DNA of 64,000 nt from Henriciella litoralis (GTDB taxonomy: Bacteria; Pseudomonadota; Alphaproteobacteria; Caulobacterales; Hyphomonadaceae), in the NCBI RefSeq assembly GCF_002088935.1, contig NZ_NCSS01000004.1, positions 1 through 64,000 of the forward strand. Reading direction: 5' to 3'. The notes beneath the pieces are model-generated. The model had not been told where the DNA came from, did not search any database, and saw only the letters and a program-made list of their open reading frames with translations. A program made the position numbers and the translations under genes. How positions within the stretch are numbered: the first letter of the stretch is position 1; each line of letters opens with the position of its first letter. Below are positions 43,097 to 51,112 of the stretch, one piece after another.

Positions 43097-44967
43097 CTGA
43101 GCTTCAGCCCGATAAAGCCGGCAGCCCCTGCTGACGCATAGCCGAACACATCGACCGTATCTTCATCAAACAGGTTTTCCCCGCGAACGGTCAGACTGAT
43201 CCGGTCATTGATCGGCCATTCCGCGCTGGCAGACACCAGCGTGTACGCGTCCAGCTTCACGAGCTCAGCCGGGTACACACCGAAATTGGTGTCGTCCTGC
43301 TCACCGACATGATCCAGGGCCACGCCAAGGCGCACGCCATCCTTCACAGGCTGCCACGACACAGCGAGGCTGCCCGTCCATTCCGGAATACGGATTTCAT
43401 CCACGCCCGTATCGTTTTCGGAAGTGAAGCTCGTCGCCTGCGCCCGAAGGTTCAGCCGCTTGGCGAGTTCAATCTGCACGGCCGCCTCAACACCTGACCG
43501 CTCGCTCTTGGCGGCGCGGTTCATCGCCGTCGACTCGAAGGTCGGCGTGTATGCGGTGTAGATTTCATCTTCGAGGTCAGCCTGGAAGTAGGTCAGCGAC
43601 GCCTTGCCCTTGTTCCATTCCTGATCGATGCCGATTTCCCAGCTCTCCGACGTCTCCGGCTCAAGGTCCGGATTGCCGACGAAGCTGCCAGGATAGTAGC
43701 CGAAAAGCTCGGTAAAGGATGGGTTTTTGATCCCCCGGCCAAAGGAGGCTCTGAGGCGCGTGCGGCTATTGAACGTGTACGACGCACCGGCCCGGTAGGT
43801 CGTGGCATCATCAAAATCATCGCCATTGAAGTCTTGCCGGATGGAGGCGTTCGCATTGAAGCCGCCGACCCGGATCGCATACTCACCGGCAATGCCGACG
43901 GTTTCGAAAGACTTGCTCTGATTTGGATCGCCATACGCCAGATCGGTGGAGACGCGCTCATAATCCTCGCGCTCATAATCGATCAGGAGGCTCGCGACAT
44001 AGGCGACGACACCCGACTTGCTGTAAGACGGGCTCCACGACACCTTTGTGCGCTGACCCGTTGTTTCATCGGTGAATTTTCCGTCAGCCCGGTTTTCCCG
44101 GTTCACATCATTGTAGTTCGCCCGGAAGATGTGATCGATCGGGCCGGTCTCGCCAGCCAGCGCCGCGCCGACCATCCATTGCGTGCCGTCTGTCTTGCGG
44201 TCTGCATTGTCCAGCTGGCCATCGAAATCGAGGTCAGGATCGCTCTCGGCATAGGTATCGCGATAGCTCGCCAGCGTGGACAGCTTCCATCCGCTAAAAA
44301 CCTCGCCCTGCCCTTTCAGCAGAAATCCGCCATTGCGCGAGCCATCCGCTTCGCCATTGCGGCCGGACACATCATACCCGTCCGTCGTAAAGCCAGAGGC
44401 GACGGCTTGCAGATTAAACCCGCCAAGGTCAGTCCCGCCGCCAATCGAGCCACGGACCGTTTCCCGGCTGCCGATCTCGAAATCACCACGAAGGCCTTCT
44501 TCCTCGCTCGTATAGATGCCGATGACGCCGCCAATGGCATCAGACCCGTAGAGCGATGATTGCTCTCCCCGCAGGACTTCGATGCGGCTAATGCCGAGCG
44601 ATGTCAGCAGGCCAAAATCGGTTTCCCCGGTCACCGGATCGGAAAACTCGATCCCGTCGACCAGCACCAGCGTATGGTTCGCTTCCGCGCCGCGCAGACG
44701 CACCTGCGTCAGACCACCGACAGTGCCAGAGCGTGAGACCGCCACGCCGGGGACCGCCCGCAGCTGGTCTGCCACATAAGGCGTGTCGCGGATTTCGAGG
44801 TCTTCCTCGGTCAGGATCGACACGTCTTCGGTCAGACGCGAATCGATCACCGGGCGCAAACCGGACACCATCACGGAGTCGAGACGGCGCTCGCCAATTT
44901 CCTGCGCCAGTGCCGTCGCTGGCAGGGCAAGGGCGAACAGCCCCATCGGAATAAACTTATACATCAT
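43093..44967 (-). CDS. btuB: TonB-dependent cobalamin receptor
   Basis: A 624-residue outer-membrane receptor. The start at 44967 follows a GAGGAG ribosome-binding site and yields a signal peptide (KFIPMGLFALALPATALAQ). The TonB box region is GERRLDSVMVSG, and the plug domain carries TPYVADQLRAVPGVAVSRSG and RGAEANHTLVLVDGIEF. A 22-strand barrel is predicted, ending in the aromatic-poor FIGLKLR. Size, plug sequence and the cobalamin riboswitch all point to BtuB rather than a siderophore receptor. Confidence 0.92.
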   Translation of the reverse strand: MMYKFIPMGLFALALPATALAQEIGERRLDSVMVSGLRPVIDSRLTEDVSILTEEDLEIRDTPYVADQLRAVPGVAVSRSGTVGGLTQVRLRGAEANHTLVLVDGIEFSDPVTGETDFGLLTSLGISRIEVLRGEQSSLYGSDAIGGVIGIYTSEEEGLRGDFEIGSRETVRGSIGGGTDLGGFNLQAVASGFTTDGYDVSGRNGEADGSRNGGFLLKGQGEVFSGWKLSTLASYRDTYAESDPDLDFDGQLDNADRKTDGTQWMVGAALAGETGPIDHIFRANYNDVNRENRADGKFTDETTGQRTKVSWSPSYSKSGVVAYVASLLIDYEREDYERVSTDLAYGDPNQSKSFETVGIAGEYAIRVGGFNANASIRQDFNGDDFDDATTYRAGASYTFNSRTRLRASFGRGIKNPSFTELFGYYPGSFVGNPDLEPETSESWEIGIDQEWNKGKASLTYFQADLEDEIYTAYTPTFESTAMNRAAKSERSGVEAAVQIELAKRLNLRAQATSFTSENDTGVDEIRIPEWTGSLAVSWQPVKDGVRLGVALDHVGEQDDTNFGVYPAELVKLDAYTLVSASAEWPINDRISLTVRGENLFDEDTVDVFGYASAGAAGFIGLKLR

Positions 44968-45028
44968 TGTCCGAACTCCTCGGAACACAGGGCCCGGCAC
45001 ACAAGGCCAGCCCGATCACAAAACCAGC

Positions 45029-45080
45029 CGGACAGGACCTGTCCGACGCGAAATGTGTCGTGAAACGGAGGATACTCCGC
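45029..45080 (-). promoter_or_regulatory. Hairpins between riboswitch and btuB
   Basis: Two inverted repeats lie between the aptamer and the btuB start. One is a 17-base near-perfect palindrome CGGACAGG-A-CCTGTCCG (45029-45045), followed in the RNA sense by GCTGGTTTTG. The other is CGGAG-GATA-CTCCG (45066-45079). One of them is probably the expression platform; the first has a late, short U-run like a weak terminator. Confidence 0.45.
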
Positions 45081-45112
45081 CTGCCTGTCCGCTGATCCCG
45101 GCGGCGGGCAAA

Positions 45113-45288
45113 CGACGTGACGGCAGGTCTCCTGACTTCGCGGATGCTCACCTTCTCGCCGCCTTCCCGGATTGCTCCAGTGGCATCTTGGCGAGGGCTA
45201 GCCGCTTACAGTTGCGGGCACAGCGCCGGATTTACACCGGCTTCCCTTTTCACCCGTCCCCCATGAGGACAGGCACCGTCAGAGGCGG
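45113..45288 (-). ncRNA. Cobalamin (adenosylcobalamin) riboswitch
   Basis: On the minus strand the conserved segments appear in order: GGTGCC at the 5' side, GGGTGAAAAGGGAAGCCGG, the L5 element with CCCGCAACTGTAAGCGG, the B12 box GATGCCACTGG near 45177-45187, GGGAAGGC, and the closing GTCAGGAGACCTGCC. These are the hallmarks of the cobalamin aptamer. Binding of the coenzyme normally represses the downstream uptake operon. Confidence 0.97.
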
Positions 45289-45436
45289 TCTCTACGCCGT
45301 TGCGCGGCCCACGGCAAGCCCTGCATAAAGACCGTGCAGCGGCTTTGATCGCGGCGTGTCTCTGCTCACAGTGTCGGGCAGGAAAGCAGACAATCTGCTA
45401 AACATCCCAACAGTCACCAGTCCCGATGGGAGATGC

Positions 45437-46477
45437 ATGAAAACGTCGAAGCCAAAGAAATCATCCTGGATGGCGCGCCTGCGTCTGCCGATCCTTATCC
45501 TTCTCGCCGCCGCCGCACTCTGGGCGGCCGCAAGCTTTGGCTGGCCGGACACCGATTATACATCCGCAACACTCATCGGCGTGAAATTCCTGACGATCAT
45601 CGCCATTGGCTGGGCGGTCGTCTCCTTGATCGACTATTCGCTGATGCGCCGGATGAACCGGCTTGAGATCGATGTCGACGACAATCTCGAAGCGCGCCGA
45701 ATCGCGACCAAGCTCGATGTCATGCGCCGCGTGATCGTTGTGGTCGGCGCGATTGCTACCCTGGCCAGCGCGCTTGTCGTGGTGCCGTGGGCGCGCCAGC
45801 TCGGCGTTTCTCTTCTGGCCTCTGCCGGTATCATTGGTATCGCCGTCGGCCTCGCCGCGCGGCCCGTCCTGTCCAACCTCATCGCCGGCATCCAGATCGC
45901 TTTCACCCAGCCGATCCGGATCGAGGACGCTGTCGTCGTTGAAAACGAATGGGGCTGGATCGAGGAAATCGATCTCTTCTACGTCGTCATCCGCATCTGG
46001 GACCGGCGCCGCCTTATCGTGCCGCTCACCTATTTCATCGAGAAACCCTTCCAGAACTGGACCCGGAAATCGGGCACCATCATCGGATCGGTCTTCTGGT
46101 ATCTCGACTATCGCGCCCCCATCGCCGCCATGCGTGAGAAGCTGGAAGAGATCTGTAAGTCGACAGACCTCTGGGACGGCGAGGTGGTAAACCTGCAAGT
46201 CTCAGAGACCGACAAGACCTCCATTCAGGTCCGCGCCCTCGCCACGGCCAGCACCAGCCCCCGCGCCTGGGATCTGCGCTGCTACATTCGCGAACAGATG
46301 ATCAACTGGCTACAGGCCGAACACCCAGAGGCCTTCCCACGTTTCCGCGCGACGACTGAAGTGGAGGAAAAGCCCGCTCCGTTCGAAATGCCGCCGCAGG
46401 GCGAGCGCGACATCGCCCTCGGTGACCAGTCGCTGGATGGAACCGAGGCGCTGCCACAGGATCGCCGGGAGCCCTAG
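45437..46477 (+). CDS. MscS-family mechanosensitive channel
   Basis: A 346-residue inner-membrane channel. The ATG at 45437 gives a short basic N-terminus before the first of about four transmembrane helices. The pore helix region is LLASAGIIGIAVGLAARPVL near residue 125-145, followed by the beta domain segment IAGIQIAFTQPIRIEDAVVV and the characteristic WGWIEEIDLFYVVIRIWDRR. Longer starts reach back towards the opposite-strand riboswitch and are unlikely. It is divergent from the btu operon. Confidence 0.93.
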   Translation: MKTSKPKKSSWMARLRLPILILLAAAALWAAASFGWPDTDYTSATLIGVKFLTIIAIGWAVVSLIDYSLMRRMNRLEIDVDDNLEARRIATKLDVMRRVIVVVGAIATLASALVVVPWARQLGVSLLASAGIIGIAVGLAARPVLSNLIAGIQIAFTQPIRIEDAVVVENEWGWIEEIDLFYVVIRIWDRRRLIVPLTYFIEKPFQNWTRKSGTIIGSVFWYLDYRAPIAAMREKLEEICKSTDLWDGEVVNLQVSETDKTSIQVRALATASTSPRAWDLRCYIREQMINWLQAEHPEAFPRFRATTEVEEKPAPFEMPPQGERDIALGDQSLDGTEALPQDRREP

Positions 46478-46492
46478 ATTTACTCGTTCCCG

Positions 46493-47059
46493 TCAGACGT
46501 CATCTGGTTCGAAGACTGTGAAATAGAGGTCGCACAGCACGCTACCTTGCAGCGGTGTCCCGCCATCTAGCCGTTCAATGAGCATCGACTTGAAGAATAG
46601 CTCGCCGTCGCGATCGTCATTTGCGACTTCGATCTGCCCCACCTTAATATCCCACTGACTTTCCACAACTGTCGTTACGGCTTGAGTGAATTCCGACGAT
46701 GCCCGCGACGATCCAGCTAGCCTGCCGTTTAACGCTGACCTGACATTGACGGGCAATAGGAACCCATCACGAAATGGGTAAGCGTGGTTCTGGACCAGCG
46801 CCGAACACCAGTCCTTGTCAGCGACACGATACGTACCAAATTCGCGTAAGCGACCGTCTTCTAGCCATATATTGCACGTCAGTTCATCGCCTTCGCCTGC
46901 GCAGTCCATCCAATGAGCCGGATTGCCAAGATATGACGGGCCGGGACGATGAAAAATTGCGGACTCGGGCACGGTATCGGGACGGTCTGGCACACCTTCA
47001 CTGCAGGCAACGCAAAACGCGAACGCGAGTACAATGGCAGAAGAGCCAGTCCTGATCAT
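46493..47059 (-). CDS. Lipoprotein of unknown function
   Basis: A 188-residue predicted lipoprotein: hydrophobic signal then lipobox FCVAC with Cys near residue 19. The mature part has several cysteines (MDCAG, LTCNIW, DWCSAL, VLCDLY) and no recognised family. It begins seven bases after the end of the SDR gene on the same strand, so co-transcription is likely, but the two have no obvious functional tie. Codon choice looks less biased than in neighbours, as seen from A/T-ending codons. Confidence 0.7.
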   Translation of the reverse strand: MIRTGSSAIVLAFAFCVACSEGVPDRPDTVPESAIFHRPGPSYLGNPAHWMDCAGEGDELTCNIWLEDGRLREFGTYRVADKDWCSALVQNHAYPFRDGFLLPVNVRSALNGRLAGSSRASSEFTQAVTTVVESQWDIKVGQIEVANDDRDGELFFKSMLIERLDGGTPLQGSVLCDLYFTVFEPDDV

Positions 47060-47066
47060 ACTGAAC

Positions 47067-47834
47067 CTAAAGCGTGCTCACCAGATGCCCGCCATCGACG
47101 ACAATCGTCGTACCGGTCATATAGCTGCCTGCATCGGACGCCAGCAGCAGCAGCGCGCCAGACAGCTCGCGATAGTCGCCAAACCGGCGCATCGGCACGC
47201 GCTTGCGCATCTTTTCGCCCTGCTCACTATCGAGAAACTCATCATTGATGTCGGTCTTGAAATAGCCGGGCGCGATCGCGTTCGCGCGGATACCGTAACG
47301 TGCAAGCTCAAGCGCCATCACACGCGTGAAGTGCTCCACCGCCGCTTTCGAGGCCGCATAGGCTGCAATCGTATGCTGCGGACGCCGCGCCGTAATCGAC
47401 GCAATATTGATGATGGAGCCGGGCTTTCCGGCCTCCATCAAGGCGTTTGCCCCGCCTTTCGCGACACGCCAGACGCCGTCGAGATTCGTGTTCATCACCG
47501 CGCGCCAGTCTTCTTCGGTCATCTTCGTGAACCAGTCGTCGCGAGAAATGCCGGAATTGTTGATAATGATGTCGCAAGGCTGGCCAAGCTTGTCATGAAT
47601 GGTCGCGAAAGCTGCATCCACGCTGTCCGGGTCGGTCACATCCATCTGCACCGCCAGTGCCTTACCGCCGGACGCTTCAATCGCGTTTGCCAGCGATTCG
47701 AGTTTGTCGAGCCGACGTGCCGCCAGCACGACATGTGCCCCTGCGGCCGCCAGTTCCCGCGCAAAACTCGCGCCCAGACCACCTGAAGAGCCCGTCACGA
47801 GCGCCGCTTTTCCTGAGAGATCAAACAATTCCAT
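47067..47834 (-). CDS. Short-chain dehydrogenase/reductase
   Basis: A 255-residue classical SDR. The NAD(P) motif is VTGSSGGLGASFARELAA near residue 15, NNSG lies near 91, and the active-site Tyr-Lys pair is in YAASKAAVEHFTRVM near 158, with IAPGYFKTDIN after. The Ser-Tyr-Lys arrangement is complete. It resembles 3-oxoacyl-ACP reductase and gluconate dehydrogenase-like members; substrate cannot be set. Confidence 0.9.
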   Translation of the reverse strand: MELFDLSGKAALVTGSSGGLGASFARELAAAGAHVVLAARRLDKLESLANAIEASGGKALAVQMDVTDPDSVDAAFATIHDKLGQPCDIIINNSGISRDDWFTKMTEEDWRAVMNTNLDGVWRVAKGGANALMEAGKPGSIINIASITARRPQHTIAAYAASKAAVEHFTRVMALELARYGIRANAIAPGYFKTDINDEFLDSEQGEKMRKRVPMRRFGDYRELSGALLLLASDAGSYMTGTTIVVDGGHLVSTL

Positions 47835-47891
47835 GCCTCAAATCCTGATTTACTATTGCTTTGGAGCAATATTTTTCCGATCACTCGCCCC

Positions 47892-49019
47892 ATGAAGCTG
47901 ACAATCATAAAAGAAACAAGTCCGGGAGAGACGCGCGTCGCGGCAACCCCGGAATCGGTGAAGAAGCTTGTCGGGCTCGGACATACCGTCACCATTGAGT
48001 CTGGTGCCGGTACCGTTGCGGGCTTTCCCGACAAGGCTTTTTCAGATGAAGGAGCCACAATTGCCGGATCGGCAGCTGACGCGCTGAAAGGCGCCGATGT
48101 CCTGTTGAAGGTGCGCGGACCAAGCGCTGCCGAAGCAGCCGCGTATCCGGAAGGCCTCACGGTCATCGCCCTGATGAACCCGTTTGCCATGGGCGATGTC
48201 ACTGACGCCCTGAACAAGAAAAAGCTCAACGCGCTGGCAATGGAATTCACCCCGCGCATCACACGCGCCCAGTCCATGGACGCGCTCTCCTCGCAATCAA
48301 ACCTCGCTGGCTACCGCGCCATGATCGAAGGCGCGCAAATCTATGGCCGCGCCATGCCGATGATGATGACGGCCGCCGGCACAGTTGCCCCGGCCAAAGT
48401 GTTCGTCATGGGCGCTGGTGTTGCCGGCCTTCAGGCCATCGCGACCGCCCGCCGTCTTGGCGGTGTCGTGACGGCCACTGACGTTCGCCCGGCCGCGAAA
48501 GAACAGGTCGCCTCGCTCGGCGCGAAATTCATCGCCGTCGAGAATGACGAGTTCAAGGAAGCCGAGACCGCCGGCGGTTACGCCAAGGAGATGTCGGACG
48601 ACTATAAGAAGCAACAGGCCGAGCTGACAGCCAGCCATATTGCGAAACAGGACATCGTCATCACAACGGCGCTTATTCCGGGCCGTCCGGCCCCTGTCCT
48701 CGTCACCGATGAGATGGTCGCGTCCATGCGCCCCGGCTCGGTGATCGTGGATATGGCTGTGGCCGCAGGCGGCAACTGCCCTGCGTCCAAGGCTGATGAA
48801 GTGGTCGATGTCAACGGCGTGAAAGTGGCCGGGTTCTCCAACCTGCCCGCCCGTCTGCCAGCCGATAGTTCATCGCTCTACGCCAAGAACCTGCTCGCCT
48901 TCCTGCCGCTGATCACAGCAGAGGATGGCTCGCTCAATCTCGACACCGATGATGAGATCGTCACCGCGATGATGCTCACGCGCGGCGGCGAGACCGTCAA
49001 TGAAAGGCTGAAATCATGA
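47892..49019 (+). CDS. pntAA: Proton-translocating NAD(P) transhydrogenase alpha subunit, part 1
   Basis: The 375-residue NAD(H)-binding domain I of the membrane transhydrogenase that uses the proton gradient to reduce NADP+. The ATG at 47892 gives MKLTIIKETSPGETRVAATP. The domain carries the NAD Rossmann loop VMGAGVAGLQAIATARRLGG near residue 175 and the RPAP mobile loop segment GRPAPVLVTDEMV. The transmembrane part is in the separate next gene, the split arrangement typical of alphaproteobacteria. Confidence 0.95.
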   Translation: MKLTIIKETSPGETRVAATPESVKKLVGLGHTVTIESGAGTVAGFPDKAFSDEGATIAGSAADALKGADVLLKVRGPSAAEAAAYPEGLTVIALMNPFAMGDVTDALNKKKLNALAMEFTPRITRAQSMDALSSQSNLAGYRAMIEGAQIYGRAMPMMMTAAGTVAPAKVFVMGAGVAGLQAIATARRLGGVVTATDVRPAAKEQVASLGAKFIAVENDEFKEAETAGGYAKEMSDDYKKQQAELTASHIAKQDIVITTALIPGRPAPVLVTDEMVASMRPGSVIVDMAVAAGGNCPASKADEVVDVNGVKVAGFSNLPARLPADSSSLYAKNLLAFLPLITAEDGSLNLDTDDEIVTAMMLTRGGETVNERLKS

Positions 49020-49050
49020 TGCGAAGCGCGACCGCCAAGCGGCCCTCGTC

Positions 49051-49124
49051 CTTCGACTTCGCTCAGGATGAGCGCCTTTCCCAAGCACCGTTTCAGACCG
49101 CGCTCATGCTGAGCGAAGTCGAAG
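49051..49124. repeat. 25-base inverted repeat between pntAA and pntAB
   Basis: The left arm 49051-49075 starts CTTCGACTTCGCTCAG; the right arm 49100-49124 is its reverse complement with a single mismatch. The loop is 24 bases. The element fills most of the 136-base gap inside the operon. Palindromes of this CTTCGACTTCGCTCAGGATGA type resemble dispersed intergenic repeats of alphaproteobacteria. In RNA it would form a strong hairpin without a U-tract. Confidence 0.9.
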
Positions 49125-49155
49125 CACGCGTGCGCTTTCGCAAGGAGAGCAATTA

Positions 49156-49527
49156 ATGTCCAAATTCATACCCGTAACCCTCTCGGTTGCTGCGCTGGCT
49201 CTGCCAGCCCATGCCGCTGAGATCTCCAACCTCAACCCAACCGTCTTCCTGGCCGCCATCTTCGCGCTCGCCTGTTTCGTCGGTTACTATGTTGTCTGGT
49301 CGGTCACCCCGGCCCTGCACACCCCGCTAATGGCTGTGACGAACGCCATTTCTTCGGTGATCATCGTCGGCGCCATCGTTGCAGCTTCGGCCTCCGGTGC
49401 CATCAATGGCGGCTGGATCGCCAAGGCTCTTGGCGGATTCGCCGTGGCACTTGCCAGCGTGAACATCTTCGGCGGCTTCCTCGTCACCCAGCGCATGCTG
49501 GCGATGTACAAGAAGAAGGGGGAGTAA
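49156..49527 (+). CDS. pntAB: NAD(P) transhydrogenase alpha subunit, part 2
   Basis: A 123-residue membrane protein with four hydrophobic segments, equal to the C-terminal membrane part of E. coli PntA. The sequence [21 protein letters not shown] near residue 40-60 is the conserved core. AAGGAGAG precedes the start, right after the inverted repeat. Its stop lies four bases before pntB. Confidence 0.95.
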   Translation: MSKFIPVTLSVAALALPAHAAEISNLNPTVFLAAIFALACFVGYYVVWSVTPALHTPLMAVTNAISSVIIVGAIVAASASGAINGGWIAKALGGFAVALASVNIFGGFLVTQRMLAMYKKKGE

Positions 49528-49531
49528 GCAC

Positions 49532-50950
49532 ATGACACAGTTTGCAAACACATGGGCCCCGCTGCTCTATCTCGTCGCGGGTATCCTCTTCATCCTCGCC
49601 CTTCGCGGTCTCTCCAGCCCGGCCACCAGCCGCACAGGTAACCGCAATGGCATGATCGGCATGACCATCGCTGTGGTCACCACGCTTATCCTGCTCTGGG
49701 AAAGCCTTGACCCGGCAACATGGGGCATCCTGCTCGGCGGAGCGGTCATTGGCGGCACGATCGGCGCGGTCATTGCCCGCAAGATCGCCATGACGGCGAT
49801 GCCGCAACTTGTCGCCGCTTTCCACTCGCTGGTCGGTCTGGCAGCTGTGCTCGTTGCCGCTGCAGCGCTTTATGCACCGCTCGGCTTCGGCATCGGCACG
49901 GTTGGCGACATCCACCTCGTCTCCCTGATCGAGCTCTCCATCGGCTCTGCCATTGGCGCGCTGACCTTTACCGGTTCAGTCATTGCCTTTGCCAAGCTCA
50001 ACGGAAATATGGGCGGCGCGCCAATCATGCTTCCGGCCCGCCACCTGCTGAACATCGCACTGGCCGCTGGCATCATTGCTCTGGTCGTCGTGCTCATCAT
50101 GTCCGGCGGCGCAGCCACCTGGGCGTTCTGGGGCGTTACCGTCCTCGCTCTGATCCTCGGCATCACGCTGATCATCCCGATTGGCGGCGCGGACATGCCG
50201 GTCGTTGTCTCGATGCTCAACTCCTATTCCGGTTGGGCCGCAGCAGCGCTTGGCTTCACGCTCGGCAACTTCGCCCTGATCATCACCGGCGCGCTCGTCG
50301 GTTCGTCCGGTGCGATCCTGTCCTACATCATGTGTAAGGGCATGAACCGCAGCTTCATCTCGGTCATCCTTGGCGGCTTCGGCGGCGATGATGGCGGAGA
50401 CTCGGCAGCGGCTGGCGCAGACGACCGTCCGTTCAAGCGCGGCTCTGCCGAAGACGCAGCCTTCATCATGAAGAACGCGTCCAAGGTCATCATCGTGCCA
50501 GGTTACGGCATGGCGGTTGCGCAGGCGCAGCACGCCCTGAAAGAGATGGCCGAAGCACTGAAAGAAGAAGGCGTCGAAGTGAAATACGCCATCCACCCCG
50601 TTGCGGGCCGGATGCCGGGTCACATGAACGTTCTACTGGCCGAAGCTCAGGTGCCTTATGACGAAGTCTTCGAACTGGAAGACATCAACTCCGACTTCCG
50701 CAATTCAGAAGTCGCCTTCGTCATCGGCGCGAATGATGTGACCAACCCGGCCGCCAAGACTGACAAGACCAGCCCGATCTACGGTATGCCGGTCCTGAAC
50801 GTCGAAGACTCCGGCACGGTGCTCTTCATTAAACGCTCCATGGGTTCGGGCTATGCCGGCATCCAGAATGAGCTGTTCTACAAGGACAATACGATGATGC
50901 TTCTCGCCGACGCGAAGAAGATGGTCGAAGACATCGTGAAGAACCTCTAG
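49532..50950 (+). CDS. pntB: NAD(P) transhydrogenase beta subunit
   Basis: A 472-residue subunit with about nine transmembrane helices (residues 1-270) and the NADP(H)-binding domain III at the C-terminus. Key segments are AFHSLVGLAAVLVAAA (proton-pathway His near residue 91), GGADMPVVVSMLNSYSGWAAA, VPGYGMAVAQAQHAL, HPVAGRMPGHMNVLLAEA and IGANDVTNPAAKTD. It completes the three-gene pnt operon. Confidence 0.97.
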   Translation: MTQFANTWAPLLYLVAGILFILALRGLSSPATSRTGNRNGMIGMTIAVVTTLILLWESLDPATWGILLGGAVIGGTIGAVIARKIAMTAMPQLVAAFHSLVGLAAVLVAAAALYAPLGFGIGTVGDIHLVSLIELSIGSAIGALTFTGSVIAFAKLNGNMGGAPIMLPARHLLNIALAAGIIALVVVLIMSGGAATWAFWGVTVLALILGITLIIPIGGADMPVVVSMLNSYSGWAAAALGFTLGNFALIITGALVGSSGAILSYIMCKGMNRSFISVILGGFGGDDGGDSAAAGADDRPFKRGSAEDAAFIMKNASKVIIVPGYGMAVAQAQHALKEMAEALKEEGVEVKYAIHPVAGRMPGHMNVLLAEAQVPYDEVFELEDINSDFRNSEVAFVIGANDVTNPAAKTDKTSPIYGMPVLNVEDSGTVLFIKRSMGSGYAGIQNELFYKDNTMMLLADAKKMVEDIVKNL

Positions 50951-50976
50951 CGAGGCTTTACGTTCGCCAAAAAGGA

Positions 50977-51008
50977 AGCCCGGCCGCACATTGGCCGGGC
51001 TTTTTTTG
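50977..51008 (+). terminator. Terminator of the pnt operon
   Basis: The stem AGCCCGGCC/GGCCGGGCT (50977-50985 with 50993-51001) with a seven-base loop is followed by seven T, 27 bases after the pntB stop. Confidence 0.95.
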
Positions 51009-51112
51009 TTGGTGGCCCAGCCCGGTGGTTGATCAATCCTTATGCGCCATTCGACAATTGCGCGGACCTATCAACCTCATCGCAACCTGTTAGGCCCATT
51101 GCAGTTCTCTAG

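Noticed and set aside
45356-45436. A longer start for the MscS-type channel
   Set aside because: It would add 27 residues unlike the family and start only about 70 bases from the 5' side of the opposite-strand riboswitch, in the shared promoter zone.
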